NCBI RefSeq assembly: GCF_041260155.1
Contig: NC_091947.1
Span: forward strand, 34,668,032-34,732,031
DNA: 64,000 nucleotides
Direction of reading: 5' to 3'
DNA from: Ptychodera flava
Taxonomy: Eukaryota > Hemichordata > Enteropneusta > Ptychoderidae
The notes below the pieces were generated by a model, which was not told the DNA's origin, did not search any database, and worked only from the letters and a program-made list of their open reading frames with translations. The first letter of the stretch is position 1; each line of letters begins with the position of its first letter. The translations under genes were made by a program, and so were the position numbers. Of the stretch, positions 11,251 to 24,231 are shown in pieces.

Positions 11251-12737
11251 TCGCGTGCCAGTGGTGAAAAGTTAACCTGGAATGAACAACCTCATACACA
11301 ATATGCCCACAGCGATCGCGTTACCCAATCTTGTTCATTGAGGTACTGTGGTCACACCATCCTTCGAAATCCGGGCATAGTATCCATTAATCTTCCTCGT
11401 AGCAACATAACACCAGTGTTGGCGCTAGGAATTTTTTCATTGTAGCCACAGCCTGTTAGTGTGTCTTAAATGATCAAATTTCTTTTAGCCACGCAAGCAA
11501 TTTTTATTAGCCACACCCAACAAATCAATTTCACATACAAATTGCACAAACCGAATTTTCAATAATGTTTGTACTTTATTATCCACATGTTTGGCGAGGG
11601 CTGTTGTACATACACTTTAATTCCTTGACAGATAAACTGCTGAGCACATTTTCTGCCAATTTTATAGCTGCAGATAATAATGACCAGGAGCACAGTAAAA
11701 CTCCAGGTCATTTGTGAAAGTTGTATGTCCTTCAATTAAAAATATATGTATTATTAATGAATGCTGGTAAATAGACCCCTCTCTTTATAGACAGGGACAA
11801 ATAAACTTCTGTTTATTTTTCACTTTTATTATGACACAAACAACAAATAGAGTTCTTTGAACAAAACTTGCACAACATGTCATGAAAAAATCATCAAAGT
11901 CTAATTATTGGCCATAATTGTTCCTCTTTTTTATTTTTACATGATTTAAAAACTGCTCTACATGACCATTATCTGGTGATCTGGATAAAATTACAGTGAT
12001 TGCCTGACTATGCAAAGCATGGTCCATAAAGTATCAAAGAAAACTATTGGTATAAAAAAAATTGAATTCGCAAACTCAGCGAAAAATCGAAAGAACAGTT
12101 CGTCAATACGACAAATCTATGATCAACCGACTCATCTGTAGTCTCACATTTTATGCTTCCACGCACAGACAAAAACCTTGCCGTAATTTGTTCGACCATG
12201 GTCTAGACCGACCGTGGTTCGTCTGTCTTTGTTCTCTTCTCGGTGGTTTTCTTATTTCCTTTTTTTATAAATTAGAAGCTATTTTAAACCTAGTTTCTTT
12301 CCCAGCTGAGAACAATCAATGAACTATTTGTAGTTGGCAACTGCCCGCCAGCCGCATCGCATGTATCGTACCGTGCATTCGTAACACATTTGCCTTGTTT
12401 GGGTGTCCCGAAACTACCCAAACCGTACACGACCAGAGTATGCATCGTCGTACACCACGCCCTCTTCGGCGAGTCTTATCACCCAACGCCGAAAAGGTCA
12501 GCGGAGCGGAAATTATTGCTCTGGTCTGCGAGAATGAGAGTATGGGGATCTTGAAACTTTTTTGCGCATGCTCATTTTAGCTCTGGGCATAGTCAAACGC
12601 TTTAGTCTGTCAGTTGCATGCTCAGGAACTCTGCCGTCGATCTTCGGTCGACGTACGACGCGACAGAGCAACGAATTATTTTGTTCAAACGCTAGATATT
12701 TAAATGACTGAATATTTCGATCATCTGACCGATCTAA
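11251..12737. other. no supported gene
   Basis: AT-rich DNA. A block at 11416-11520 with GTGTTGGCGCTAGGAA and repeated TAGCCAC motifs resembles, in inverse, 17457-17535 (GCGAATGTTAGCGCGAAC), so both may be fragments of one unidentified repeat. Confidence 0.35.
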
Positions 12738-14598
12738 GGGATGGACCATTAGACCTTGGGAGAGGGGGGGTGGTCACAATGAAATTGTGAAAATTTTTTT
12801 TTTTACTATTGTAAATTTCTGAATTTTTTTTTTCCAATTGAGATTAGCTGTGCAAATTTTTTTTTTCAGAGTAAATTTTCAGATTTATAATTTTTTTTTA
12901 GTTCGTCGCTGTCTGAAGATAAAGAGGGCAAAGATGTGGTGCCAAGCACCACAAGCGGCCACGCAAGCGGTCACGGGGGGGGGGGAGGTCAGGAGAGGGG
13001 TGTCCCCCTGCTGCTGTTGGAGCTTTTGAAAAATAGAGATTAAAATGGTGTTATTTGGTGGCACTTTGGGAGTATTTTTGCGGGGGGAGGTCAGGAGGGG
13101 GGTGTCCCCCTCCTGCTGTTGGAGCTTTTGAAAAATAGAGATAAAAATGGTGTTATTTGGTGGCACTTGGGGAGTATTTTTGTGGGGGGAGGTAAGGAGG
13201 GGGTGTCCCCTCCTGCCGTTGGAGCTTTTGAAAAATAGAGATTAAAATGGTGTTATTTGGTGGCACTTGGGGAGTATTTTTGCGGGGGAGGTCAGGGGGG
13301 GGGTGTCCCCCTCCTGCTTTTGGAGCTTTTGAAAAATAGAGATAAAAATGGTGTTATTTGGTGGCACTTTGGGAGCATTTTTTTTGGATTACACATCTTC
13401 CTCTGAAACATGGTCTTCTTGCTCCTCAGTAGCTTCCTATAGTTTTGAAAATTGACTATTTTGGTTTCCTGGCTTCCCTTTCTACTGCGTGGTGAAATGC
13501 CTACATTCACCTCACCAAACATCATGCATATCTCATGATTTACAATTGATTTTGACAAGCTGAGAAGCTAAAATAAGCTAAATAATATAGTTAAATTTGC
13601 ATATTTGTGTTTTTAGAGCAATTGTTGCCCTTTTTTGATTTCTCTGTAGCAGCATGTCCAAATTGATTGGATGTGTATAGATGTGTTGAAATTTCAATAT
13701 TTGTCTTTTTAGGGCAATTTATGCCATTCATGGTCAAAAAATCTGTATTCTCTGAAAGGGGTTGTCCAATTTCTTTGAAATTTGCTACACAAAAACGATT
13801 ATTCATGCAGATTTATTCAGTATTTGCTATCGAGAAACTTTCAAAGTTCAACCTTTTGTGTATTTTTGTGTTGAGATTTGTTGGATAGATGGCATATTAT
13901 AATTACGTAGTGTACTGTTGAATGTTAAAAAATGTGTTGCTGTTGTTTTTTGAGGCTGTTTTTTGAGAAAAAAGAATTGAAAATGCCTTTTTAAAAGCAA
14001 AATAATACATAATGACTTGATATGTTGTTTTATCATTATTGACGTGTTTCTACTTGTTCACCCATTCTTGCATTCATCATTGCAATAAAATGCTGTGAAA
14101 AAATGAAACTGATGTGGCCTGCATCTGTTTACCTTGATCTTAAATTTAAAGGCAAATACAACTTTCTGTCTTGACAACCATACCATAGTTTCAATGTATT
14201 ACCTAGTGTACCTGCTTGGTTTGTACGCAGGAAACAAGTAGAAAACAGGCTCTATAATTTCATAATTTTCAAGTGATCAGAATACAAAAGTCCTGAAAAG
14301 ATAAGACAAGTACAACTTCCAGTATAAAGGATACAGTCACTCTAAATGTATAAATTAAAATTAAAATGTGCCAGGAGGATGTACTAAAAATACAGAAAGT
14401 TGCTTTCTGTCGGTAAAATCTAAAAAAAATTCAAAATTTTAAAGACTTTGCAGATTTTTTTTTTACGCCTTTGTCTTCTTATTTATTTTTTTTTATTTTG
14501 CAAACTAGTTTGAAAATTTTTTTTTCCTAACTTTCTGCTCTGAAAATTTTTTTTCTGTTTTTGACCACCCCCCCTCCCAAGATCTAATGGTCCGTCCC
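12738..14598. mobile_element. PIF/Harbinger-like TIR element, non-autonomous, 1.86 kb
   Basis: The left end GGGATGGACCATTAGACCTT is inversely matched by the right end AAGATCTAATGGTCCGTCCC, and both continue inward with G-rich/C-rich and T-rich stretches. TAA flanks both ends (12735-12737 and 14599-14601). A 3-bp TWA duplication with GGG...CCC termini is the usual signature of PIF/Harbinger. No DDE transposase or Myb-like protein was recognised; open frames inside are short. An internal four-fold tandem repeat occupies 12970-13385. Confidence 0.75.
12970..13385. repeat. four tandem copies of a ~100-105-bp unit inside the Harbinger-like element
   Basis: Each unit has a G-rich block, GGTGTCCCC, TGCTGTTGGAGCTTTTG, AAAAATAGAGAT and TTTGGTGGCACTT. 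Units begin near 12976, 13081, 13183 and 13282. Confidence 0.9.
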
Positions 14599-15007
14599 TA
14601 AGGGTTATTTTGATACGTTAAAAGTGACAGAACCGGCGTGATTAACGATTGTGAACGCTGTTTGGAATACATTGTGCTGCTACATGCTGGCCGGTGTTCT
14701 GCCATCTATACTCATTGCCATCTACACTCCGTTTGACCTTTGACACATACACTGGCACATCACTCAATTGTTATGCAAATAAAAATATCGCATTCAATCT
14801 ATACTCTGCCCTTGACACGGCTCAGGAAAATCGGAGGAAACATCTTTTACAAGTTGAATTTACGATGAACGGGCTGACTTGCCCAAGCAGAACCATGACA
14901 ACGACTCAACAAAGCGAGGGCTAGTATAGTCTATGGCCAGAAGAAATGGTTGCAGGGAGTAAAGATGGCAATGGGTGGAGTATAGATGGCAGGAGTATAG
15001 ATGGCAA

Positions 15008-15425
15008 ATGCACTTGCCATCCATACTCCATTGCCATCTATACTCCATTGCTGTTGATACTTTGTTGTCATCCATACTCCATCACTATCTATACTCCAAT
15101 GCTATCTATACTCCATCGCTATCTATACTTAATTGCTTTCTATACTTAATTGCTTTCTATACTCCATTGCCATCTATACTCCAATGCTGTTGATACTTTG
15201 TTGTCATCCATATTCCATCACTATCTATACTCCATTGCTATCTATACTTAATTGCTATCTATACTTAATTGCTTTCTATACTCAATTGCTTTCTATACTC
15301 CATTACCATCTATACTCCATTGCTGTTGATACTTTGTCATCCATACTCCATCGCTATCTATACTCCATTGCTATCTATTCTTAATTGCTTTCTATACTCA
15401 ATTGCTATCGATCTATACTCCATTT
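15008..15425 (+). repeat. ~17-bp minisatellite (CTATACTCCATTGCYAT)
   Basis: Roughly two dozen imperfect units. Oppositely oriented units precede it at 14963-15007 (GGAGTATAGATGGCA), making a local foldback. Shorter blocks recur at 15838-15915, 16225-16345 and 17050-17080. Confidence 0.85.
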
Positions 15426-15613
15426 CTATTTATATTTTTTAACCTTGACGAGAAAGAAGTTTTGAAAGGTACACAATGAATTTTGAACTGAATTCATTTG
15501 CTCTTAGGCCGATTGATTTTAATCATTCACTGTTTGATTCAGAACAATGAAAACTTCACTGAGGTTTATTTCTATAACAAGTAAAACAGATTTCTTTGTT
15601 TTAATTTTTATTT

Positions 15614-15720
15614 AGTCTATCATCCAACGGGCGCTAAGACATTTACAGGATGAGGTACCCACAACCCTCTACCCCAATGGAGCACTGAGGAGTAAAGTGC
15701 CTTGCTCAACGGCCTGAAGA
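15614..15720 (-). mobile_element. SINE-core-like fragment in reverse orientation
   Basis: AGTGCCTTGCTCAA near 15694 is the near-inverse of the conserved TTGGGCAAGGCACT of the SINE at 51139-51475, and GATGAGGTACCCA near 15650 resembles the inverse of its TGGGTACCT block. Only this core is present. Confidence 0.4.
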
Positions 15721-17089
15721 TTCAATTTATTTTGAACATTATGTTTGACAGTGACTCAACAAATCAAGGGCTAGTATAGTCTATGGCCAGTAGAAATGGT
15801 TGCAGGGAGTAAAGATGGCAATGGATGGAGTATAGATTGCAGGAGTATAGATGGCAAGTGCACTTGCCATCTATACTCCATTGCCATCTATACTCCATTG
15901 CCATCTTTACTCCGTTGCTATTTCTATTCATTGCCATGACAAGAGAGAGGTTTTTGAAAGGTACACAATGGATTCTGAACTGAATTCATTTGTAAAGGCC
16001 AATTGATTTAAATCATTTAGGCCTACTGTTTTGATTCAGAACAATGAAAACTTCACTGAGGGTGTTTTTTTATAATAAATAAAAAAACTGAGAAGAGACT
16101 TCTTGGGGCTGGTACATTATTTCTTTGTTCATTATATTTCACGAGGATTTATTTCGAAAATAAGTTTGACAATGACTCAACAAATCAAGGGCAAGTATAG
16201 TGTATGGCCGGTAGAAATGGTTGTACAGGAGTATAGATAGCAGGAGTATAGAGGGCATGTGTACATGCCATTTATACTCCACTGCTATCTATACTCTTTT
16301 GCTGTCTATACTTTGTTGTCATCTATACTCGATTGCTACCTATGTATGATAGGTTCTGAACTGAATTTCTGATACGGAGCTTCATTGTAAAAGCTGCACT
16401 GACATATTTTTAATATACCAGAGGGACAGTGAATAAAGACGATTACTGCCGTGAGTTAACGGAATCATTGACAAATTCTGCCAGTCAGCGACTTTGGTAA
16501 ATGGATGCTTGGAGTACAGCTTTCAATAATCAAGATTACAAACTAGAAACAATGCCTTTCACTTCGGGCGTTTTGCAAGAAAAAAATGTTAGAAATGGAT
16601 CTGAAATATATTAAAGTATTAGTACATTACAGAGACAAATAAAAAAAACCAAAAACAATGAACTGACAACACAAAAACTACTAAAATTCAGAATGTGAGT
16701 TCAAACAAAAATATCACGGATCAACCAATCGCCAGTATAGCTACGGGACCCGGGCCACTAGGCCTACCCATGCACTGTACACCCTGTGAAGTTCGTACAT
16801 TGAGATCCGATCTGGAAACTGGTAAGCTTAGGTGTGTGCAGTGGGTTCTGCAATGAAATCAAACATTTTATATCCTTTTGCAATTTCTTTAACATTGGGA
16901 AAACGATATTTTTTTCTGTTAATAAAAGTGGAGTATAGATGGCAAGAGAGCATAGATGGCACCTTACACTGCCATCAACACTCACACTGAGTGACAGTTA
17001 TTTGCATAATAATGGGTGACATGCCAGTGCATTTGTCAAAGGTCAAAAGGAGTGTAGATGGCAACGAGTACAGATGGCAGAGCACCGGC

Positions 17090-20000
17090 GTGAACTCAAA
17101 TTACATCCTGACGCGACGTACGTGGTCAAATGTTTCGTACGATGCAGCGTTAGGCCTAATGCTGGAAAATTTGGATTGCAGAAAATAACGTAGACGTTAT
17201 TGTTAAAAACGACTAGTTGTTAGAATAGTAGGCTACATAAATAATCCAGTACATATTTTGGATCGATCACAATGAACACCCGCATGTCGAAATTCTTGGT
17301 CCTTCGGGAAAACTAGTCGGTCTGGGATCGCAGGACTGACGTGACTTTCGTCGTTCGAAGACGTCTGGGGTCAATGATCCTAACCATGGAGGTAGTACCA
17401 TGATCCTAACAGTACATGTACACGGCACCCGGTCACGACCTTTCACCACGCGAAGGCGTAGCAATTTTTTATTCGCCACATCGGACTTTTATTCGCAATT
17501 TGCGACTGTGGCGAATGTTAGCGCGAACCCTGATAATTTACACTCTCCAGGGAAGGCAGTGCCTGGAACTTGTGTCTTGACCCAAAATCATGAGAACCGC
17601 TGGCCACACTACGTCTTCAACATTATAATACTTCCGCCCATATAGATAAAATGTGAATCCTGATTTTGGCCTTTAAAATGGTACAAATCATACGCAGCTT
17701 CGGCAGATAATCAAGAACGGATTTATTTTTTGTATTTATACTTTTACAGTCGCCAAGCAACTCGTTTACAAAGTAAAATGGATCATTATATAGTTCCAAC
17801 TTAGGCGGATTGATTTAGGCTCAAGTTGAAGTGACTGTAGACAGCTAAAAATAACCGCCAGCGCTCTAAGCTTATCAGACGATAACAAGTTAAACAGCAG
17901 ATGATACTATGGCGGTGCCGTGGAAGCTCGCAATTTCGGGCTGACAGCTTGTTGCTGCTGAACCCCGGGTGCTGAACGATCATTCTGCCCTTGCAACGCA
18001 TGAGACTTGCAGGCTAGGATGACCCAAAGACCATTCCTGTGACACCGCGCCTTAAATTTGAAGAAAACTTGCTTGGTGAAGCAGCGACTGTAGTCTGTCA
18101 AAGTGAAACTCCCGACCGGACTGCCTTGACTGTGTCCAGTCTACGTAGACATGCTCCTGTGACCTAGTTATGTGCCATTTTATATCGTGTGCCAGAAGAC
18201 TCGAGTGAAACCATGTGAAACTCCCAGTCATGCTGGTGTATACCTTACCAAAGCCATACCAAGAACTTCACAAAGCAACGTAACCGAGTGTTACTTCGTC
18301 TGAACTGTTCTCTACGACAGGTGCAGCTCAGTTTTTTAATTTTTACCTTCTCGTGTCTATTTATAGACAGAGAAGGTATTAGAGTTGAAAACCAGTATGC
18401 TGGTGTCAACTACTTCCGTCTGTCAATACTTCCGTCTGTCAAGATCCGTTGACGTTATGCCATTGTGATGGGTCATATCATAAACTGGTGGGGGTGTTCA
18501 TGGTTCAGGTTGAGGTGTAGGAGAACGATTTTGAGCTGTGACAAAAATCAAAAGGGACTTAGCGGCATAGCCACAGTGTTACATGTAAGCCTTTCTCCAA
18601 GGTTCTCAGTTGACTACGATCTATTACAGACTACTGAGCTGACGTTAGGGGTACTCACTTTGTGTTTGCTCACCCTCTGTGCGCTAGTGTTTGGTACTGA
18701 GTTGCGTGGATACCCCTCATGGCCTCACGTGATATGGGCCTGTTGCATAATCTGCAGATGATCATATGCCTCTGAGTCTGTAAACGGTCATTGTGTAAGC
18801 CTGTCGGCATTTTCCTTGCATTTTTTCTCATTTAATTTTGCAAAATATCGGCGAGTACCTCAATATTTCAAGATAACTCTTTCTTCCCAATCGTTTCCTT
18901 GAGTTTCAGAGTCATATGAACGAAAATGAGTGAAAGTTTTAGACAGGAAAATCGGACGTCGGCCATGTTCAATGTTTACAGTACAATCAGAAGTTTATGT
19001 GGAGGAAATAATTAACAAACACTATTCATGATGCCCGCCCTCTAGAGGCAGACCTTCCTATATGAAGTACAACATTTGATGCTTGTGGAAAGCTTGACCA
19101 CACAAAGGAGCATTTTAACTTTTAGAAAATGACAAATTGAATAAGAAGCTATTCTGAAAATGTCAAATACTGAGAAAAAATGCGCAAATATTCAAAATAA
19201 ACAGGTTAACTGACTGGTCAGCTATAAAAAACAATGAAAATGTTTATGATCAAAAGTTTTTGAGATGCGCACATTTTAACAAATACAGAAATTATTAACA
19301 TTATGAATATAAGACCAAACTATTTTTTCAGGGATGGGACAGGTTGGAAATGAGCGTTGAGAGACAAAGGCACTCCTATTGCTGCATGTGGATGCAGCCA
19401 CACCATTTCATTTACAGCATACTTATTCACTGTGTTGTGTTCAAGTTCCATATTGTACTGACTGTCATACAAGGATAACATAAGCAAATCAAATCAAATT
19501 AGAAAAGATCAATGCTGTTGTGTGGTTTTGCTGAACACGGCTGATTTTAATATTTCGCCCTACATATTTGGTATCCAGCAAAGGCATATTTTGATGTAAA
19601 GTCAAAATTAACACTACATTCCTGACAATATATGTTACCGTTTCTGCATGAACTTTTCTTTTTTAAATTATAGAAAGTACTTCGAACAGATTAACAATTA
19701 TCGTGATGTCAACCCATGATTTTACATCACAAAGACTGTAATTCTGCCAATTTTTTTATTTTTCAGTCATTTTATAAATTTTGCACTGCACAAGATGATT
19801 GAACAAATTGCAATGTTTGAATTTGTAAACTCAAAGAATAAAAATCCTTTGGTCACAGATTAAATTATTTTTGAAAAGAAATTTACTCTTAAACACTTTT
19901 AACATATATTCTTTACACGGTCATGTATTTCAAGGAAAATATGCCTATTAAAAACAGTAATTTCTTCACTTTCAATTTCTTTTGAATACTATGACAATTA

Positions 20001-22079
20001 TCAGCCATGAGGTTTTACAAACACAAGACCAGATAAGCGTTTTTCATCATTTCCACAGGACTCTTTGGAAAATCCTTAAAAACAGTTAAAAGTGACTTAA
20101 ATGATCACTTGGTATACATTTAATTTACAGATGCCAGGTTGTGTATTTCACATGCACTCAGGTCAGTAGGGAAGTGCGTCATTACTATTTTTGACTGTTA
20201 ATTCTTATTTCTGAATTATTTAACCTTTTTTTCCACACTGAACTATCTTTAGGCAGTTTATACTGTAGCTTAGAATTTTTTTTGATTGGTGTATTTAATC
20301 GTCTTTTGGGTTCTTTGGGTCCATATCTCACCTCATGCCCCTACATCATCAACTATTTACCAATAACTCCATGCCAACAACCAATTACCTGACCTGGCCA
20401 CACATTAGAGAAGGTACAGCGTCATTGACGGTATTTTTATCCCATGTCGACGACCCGGATCACTGTACTCTGGGCACCGTACTCCTCACGGGATCCGACT
20501 CAGTCGGATCAGTACGTTATCCGTTGGTCTTGCCTTTAAGGGATGACTAATAATTTAGTATTTCAATTCCTTCTTCGCATTCAATAATCGATGAAATTTT
20601 TAGCGCAAACAGTTATTTGGTAATGACATGGCGTCTCTATCACCAGTCTGGCGATGGCGCAGCTGACTTCTTTTGTCCGTATCCGCGTGAATGGCAAACA
20701 AAACCATTCACACTTGACTTGATATCGATACCCGGGGTCATTTTAAGGGACCGTCTCAGATTGTAGCATAAGTTCAAAAAGCGAAATTCATTCATTTATG
20801 GGGGGGGGGGGGTGTTGACCTCCATTCAAGTAGTGAACTTCACTTTTGCACTTTTATTTTGTGATTAGGGGTGGCCCATTTAATTTCTGAGGTTGGGGGG
20901 GGGGGGGGCAGAAGGAAATATGGGAATGGCGACAATTCTCTTTTTGTACCCACCACGGTAGAATTTCATTCCAGAGGTTGCTTCAAAGCAAAATTTTTTT
21001 GACTAGTCGAGTCAAAGCAATTTTTTTCAAAATACAAAGTCGGTCTTTAATTTTTGGTAAACAATAGAAACTCATTACCATAAAAATTATATTTGTTGTC
21101 ATGCAAATTGGCTGCCACTCTACCAGAGAATCCTGGGGAGAATACTGAAGCAGGCATACCTGCTTTTGATGTCATATTGAGATAATTGTTTGTGTATAGC
21201 ATAGTTTGAATTTTTTGTATGCTAGTTGTTTGTCGTTGTAAAGGTCAGTTTGTTGTTTCTTGCATGTTCTTGCAATATTTTGTTTTAACAGTTCGTTTAC
21301 TGAGTTGACTTTCATGTGTATCACTTGAGTTGAATTTGTTTTATTTTATCACACCTGGTTTTTTAGGTCGGCCACGTACCGGGCTAGGACAAGGGCCCAG
21401 TATTTTTTTAGCAATGTGAATGACATATTAGATAGACCTCTCATGTTTTGCTTACTTTTGAGCTGATATCTTCCTATGTCCATTTTTCCTTTATTTTTGT
21501 GGTCATTTTCTTTAGTTTTGTTTCAAAACAATCTCTGCAGTCGCTTGCCTAGTTACTGTGGAATTTGTTTAGAAGTAGACAGGGATGTTTTCTTTCAGTT
21601 TTAAATCATGGAAAAATTTGTCATTTTGGTCAAAGTAAAAAAAATTCAGAATCTGCTCATGCTTTTTCTCTGAAATCTGGTTTTATTGGGGTATTCTTAT
21701 TAAGCATTGTAAAAATTATTGTGAAGTTATCAGTATCATAAATTTTTGGCAATTTTTATCATTTTAGTTATTTTATTCTTAGACACTGTTTTAATTGGAA
21801 AACGAGTTTAAAGTTAAAATCTAACAGGTAGACATCAGTGGACTGTTAGAAGTGTTTCACAGAGATTTACATGCTTTGTTCACTTTTTCCTACTTTAAAA
21901 GTAGTTAAACATTTTCAGATAAAAAATAGTAAAATTGTTTGAGTATAACACAGTTAATTTTTCATTTATTCTTTGATACTTTTTACGAAGGATTTATCTA
22001 AATACAGTAAAATATATTGTTTATTTTGATCCTATCAGGAAGTTTACAAATCTTATCCTTAACATTTCCAGTCATTGTT
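17090..22079. other. five kb without a supported gene
   Basis: Mainly AT-rich, intron- or intergenic-like. Visible structure: an imperfect stem at 18344-18378 (TACCTTCTC ... GAGAAGGTA), a perfect 9-bp dyad around 20492-20510, and the G-runs at 20800 and 20895. A 31-nt exon-like block at 20131-20161 is too short to support alone. Confidence 0.4.
20800..20908. repeat. two G homopolymers (G13 and G14)
   Basis: G runs at 20800-20812 and 20895-20908, read directly. Confidence 0.9.
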
Positions 22080-22779
22080 AGTCCCCACGGACACCGTCTG
22101 GGGGACTTATAGGTTTGGTCATGTGCGTCCATGCATGCGTGCGTCTGTGCGTACGTCTGTCCGTTCACGCAGATATCTCAGAGATGCAAGGAGTGATTTC
22201 ATTCAAACTTGGTACAAGGATTACTTCATACGTGATACAGATGCACGTTGATTTGTTTTGTGATACGATCCAACATGGCTGCCAGGCGGCCATTTTATTA
22301 CGATTTTTTCATGTACAGAGCCATAACTCAGGCATATCTCAACTGATTTTTTTGAAAGTTGGTACAAGGACATTGACCAATGTCATAGATATGCACGCCA
22401 ATTTTTTTTGTGATACAATCCAATATGGCTGCCAGGCGGCCATTTTATTACGATTTTTTCATGTACAGAGCCATAACTCAGGCATATCTCAACCAATTTT
22501 TTTGAAAGTTGGTACAAGGACATTGACCAATGTCATAGATATGCACGCCAATTTTTTTTGTGATACGATCCAATATGGCCGCCAGGCGGTCATTTTGCGA
22601 CGATTTTTTTTTTGTACAGAGCCATAACTCAGACATATCTCAACCGATTTTATTCAAAGTTGGTACAAGGACATTAACCCATGCCATACATGTGTACGTC
22701 AATTTGTTTGATGATATGGTCCAATATGGCTGCATTGCAGCCATTTTGTTACAATTTTTTCACGTCCTTAGCCAAAACT

Positions 22780-23736
22780 ATTATTATTCGTTAGGGTGAT
22801 TGCATTTCATCTGGATTTACTGTTACTAATGGTGTAAGACAGGGCGGTGTCCTATCCCCAAAACTGTTTAATGTATATAATGATAACTTGAGTGCTTTGC
22901 TTGTAAAATCTCAAGTAGGCTGTAATATCGGTGGAACGTTTATAAACCATTTAATGTATGCCGACGACATTTGCTTGATATGTCCTTCTGTCAAAGGGAC
23001 GCAGAAATTGATAGATATTTGTAGTTCTTATGGTACCACTCATGACATTGTTTTCAATACAAAGAAAACCGAATACCTGTGGTGTCATCTCTAACAAATC
23101 TAGAGTTGTACATTTTCCTAAAGTTTACATAAATGGTATACAAATCGCATTTGTAGAAACTAAGAAGTATCTGGGCTGTCTTCTAACGTCTCACTTTCTA
23201 GACGATGCAGATATTGATCGTCAAAAGAGATCATTCTATGTTTCAGCTAATATGCTTCTGAGGAAATTTTCGCTATGTTCTTTAAGGGTAAAATGTATGA
23301 TTTTTAAAGCCTATTGTTACCAATTGTATGGATCTCACCTTTGGTTTAGATATTCCCTTGGGGCTATGATGAAACTGAGAGTTGCTTAAAATAATGCTGC
23401 CCGTACTTTTCTGGGATACAGAAAGTTCAGTAGTGCAAGTTCCATGTTTGTTTCAAACGATCTGTATAATTTTGACAGTTTACTCAGAAAACAAATGTAT
23501 GGCTTTATGGTACGAATATCTATATGTGATAATGTAATTATTCAGCAAGTGAATCAGTGCTTGAATTTCTCATCTGAATTACGCAAGTTTTGGATTGATT
23601 CACTTTTCTAGTGAGATAAGGTTGGCTGTCAGCACCCTCTCCGGTGCTTTATTCCAAGTGTCTTTAAGTTTATTCTTTCATTTCTGTAATAGTGTTTCTA
23701 TGGACAATTGATGTCCGATTTAAAGAGAAATAAATA
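22780..23736 (+). mobile_element. 5'-truncated LINE with reverse transcriptase C-terminal half
   Basis: Frame 22798-23094 encodes NGVRQGGVLSPKLFNVY (RT palm region) and NHLMYADDICLICPSVKG with the YADD catalytic box. One frameshift near 23080 leads into 23030-23389, with KKYLGCLLT and a thumb-like region; a stop at 23387 follows, then remnant coding sequence to about 23610. A short 3' UTR ends in AAATAAATAAAA. The direct repeat AAAACT (22774-22779 and 23737-23742) is the target duplication, and the host satellite unit resumes exactly after it. It is a Jockey/CR1-type non-LTR element by motif style; the clade is not certain. Confidence 0.85.
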
Positions 23737-24231
23737 AAAACTTGGGCATGTCTCATATGATTTTGTTCAAACTTGGTATAAGGGCATTGACCTGTGTCAT
23801 ACATATGCACATTGATTTGTTTTGTGATACAATCCAATATGGCCGCCTTGTGGCCATTTTGTTACGATTTTTTCATGTCCGGAACCATAACTCAGACATG
23901 TATCAAGCGAATTCATTCAAAGTTGGTACAAGGACATTTACTTATTTATACATATGTATGTCGATTGGTTTCACGAGATGGTCCGATATGGCCACATGGT
24001 GGCAATTTTGTTATGGTTGTTTCATGTCGAGAGCCACAACTCTGGCAAGTCTCAACTGATCTTATTCAAAGTTGGTACATGGACATTGACTTATGTCATA
24101 CATATACGTATTGATTTTTTAAACAGTAAGATCAAATATCGCTGCATGGCTGTGATTTTGTTACTTCTAATTTACAGAGCCATAACTCAGACATATTTCC
24201 ACCAGTACCGTTCAAAGTTGGTACAAGAACA

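Larger units (their letters stand above)
14690..17089. mobile_element. 2.4-kb TIR element filled with a TATACTCCA minisatellite
   Basis: About 90 bp at the left (from GCCGGTGTTCTGCCATCTA) is inversely matched at the right (ending TAGATGGCAACGAGTACAGA then TGGCAGAGCACCGGC). Shared inner landmarks include GTTTGACCTTTGACA and its inverse, and ATGCAAAT/ATTTGCAT. The interior carries inverse and direct copies of a ~17-bp unit and two or three larger repeats beginning GACTCAACAAA near 14903, 15752 and 16172. No transposase is seen and no target duplication is clear. Confidence 0.7.

Noticed and set aside
14860-15384. Frames with repeated YSIAIYTP-like peptide
   Set aside because: By-product of the 17-bp minisatellite.
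20131-20161. 31-nt plus-strand exon with acceptor TTAATTTACAG and donor TCAG|GTCAGT
   Set aside because: Too short, no neighbouring exon in phase, and no other support.
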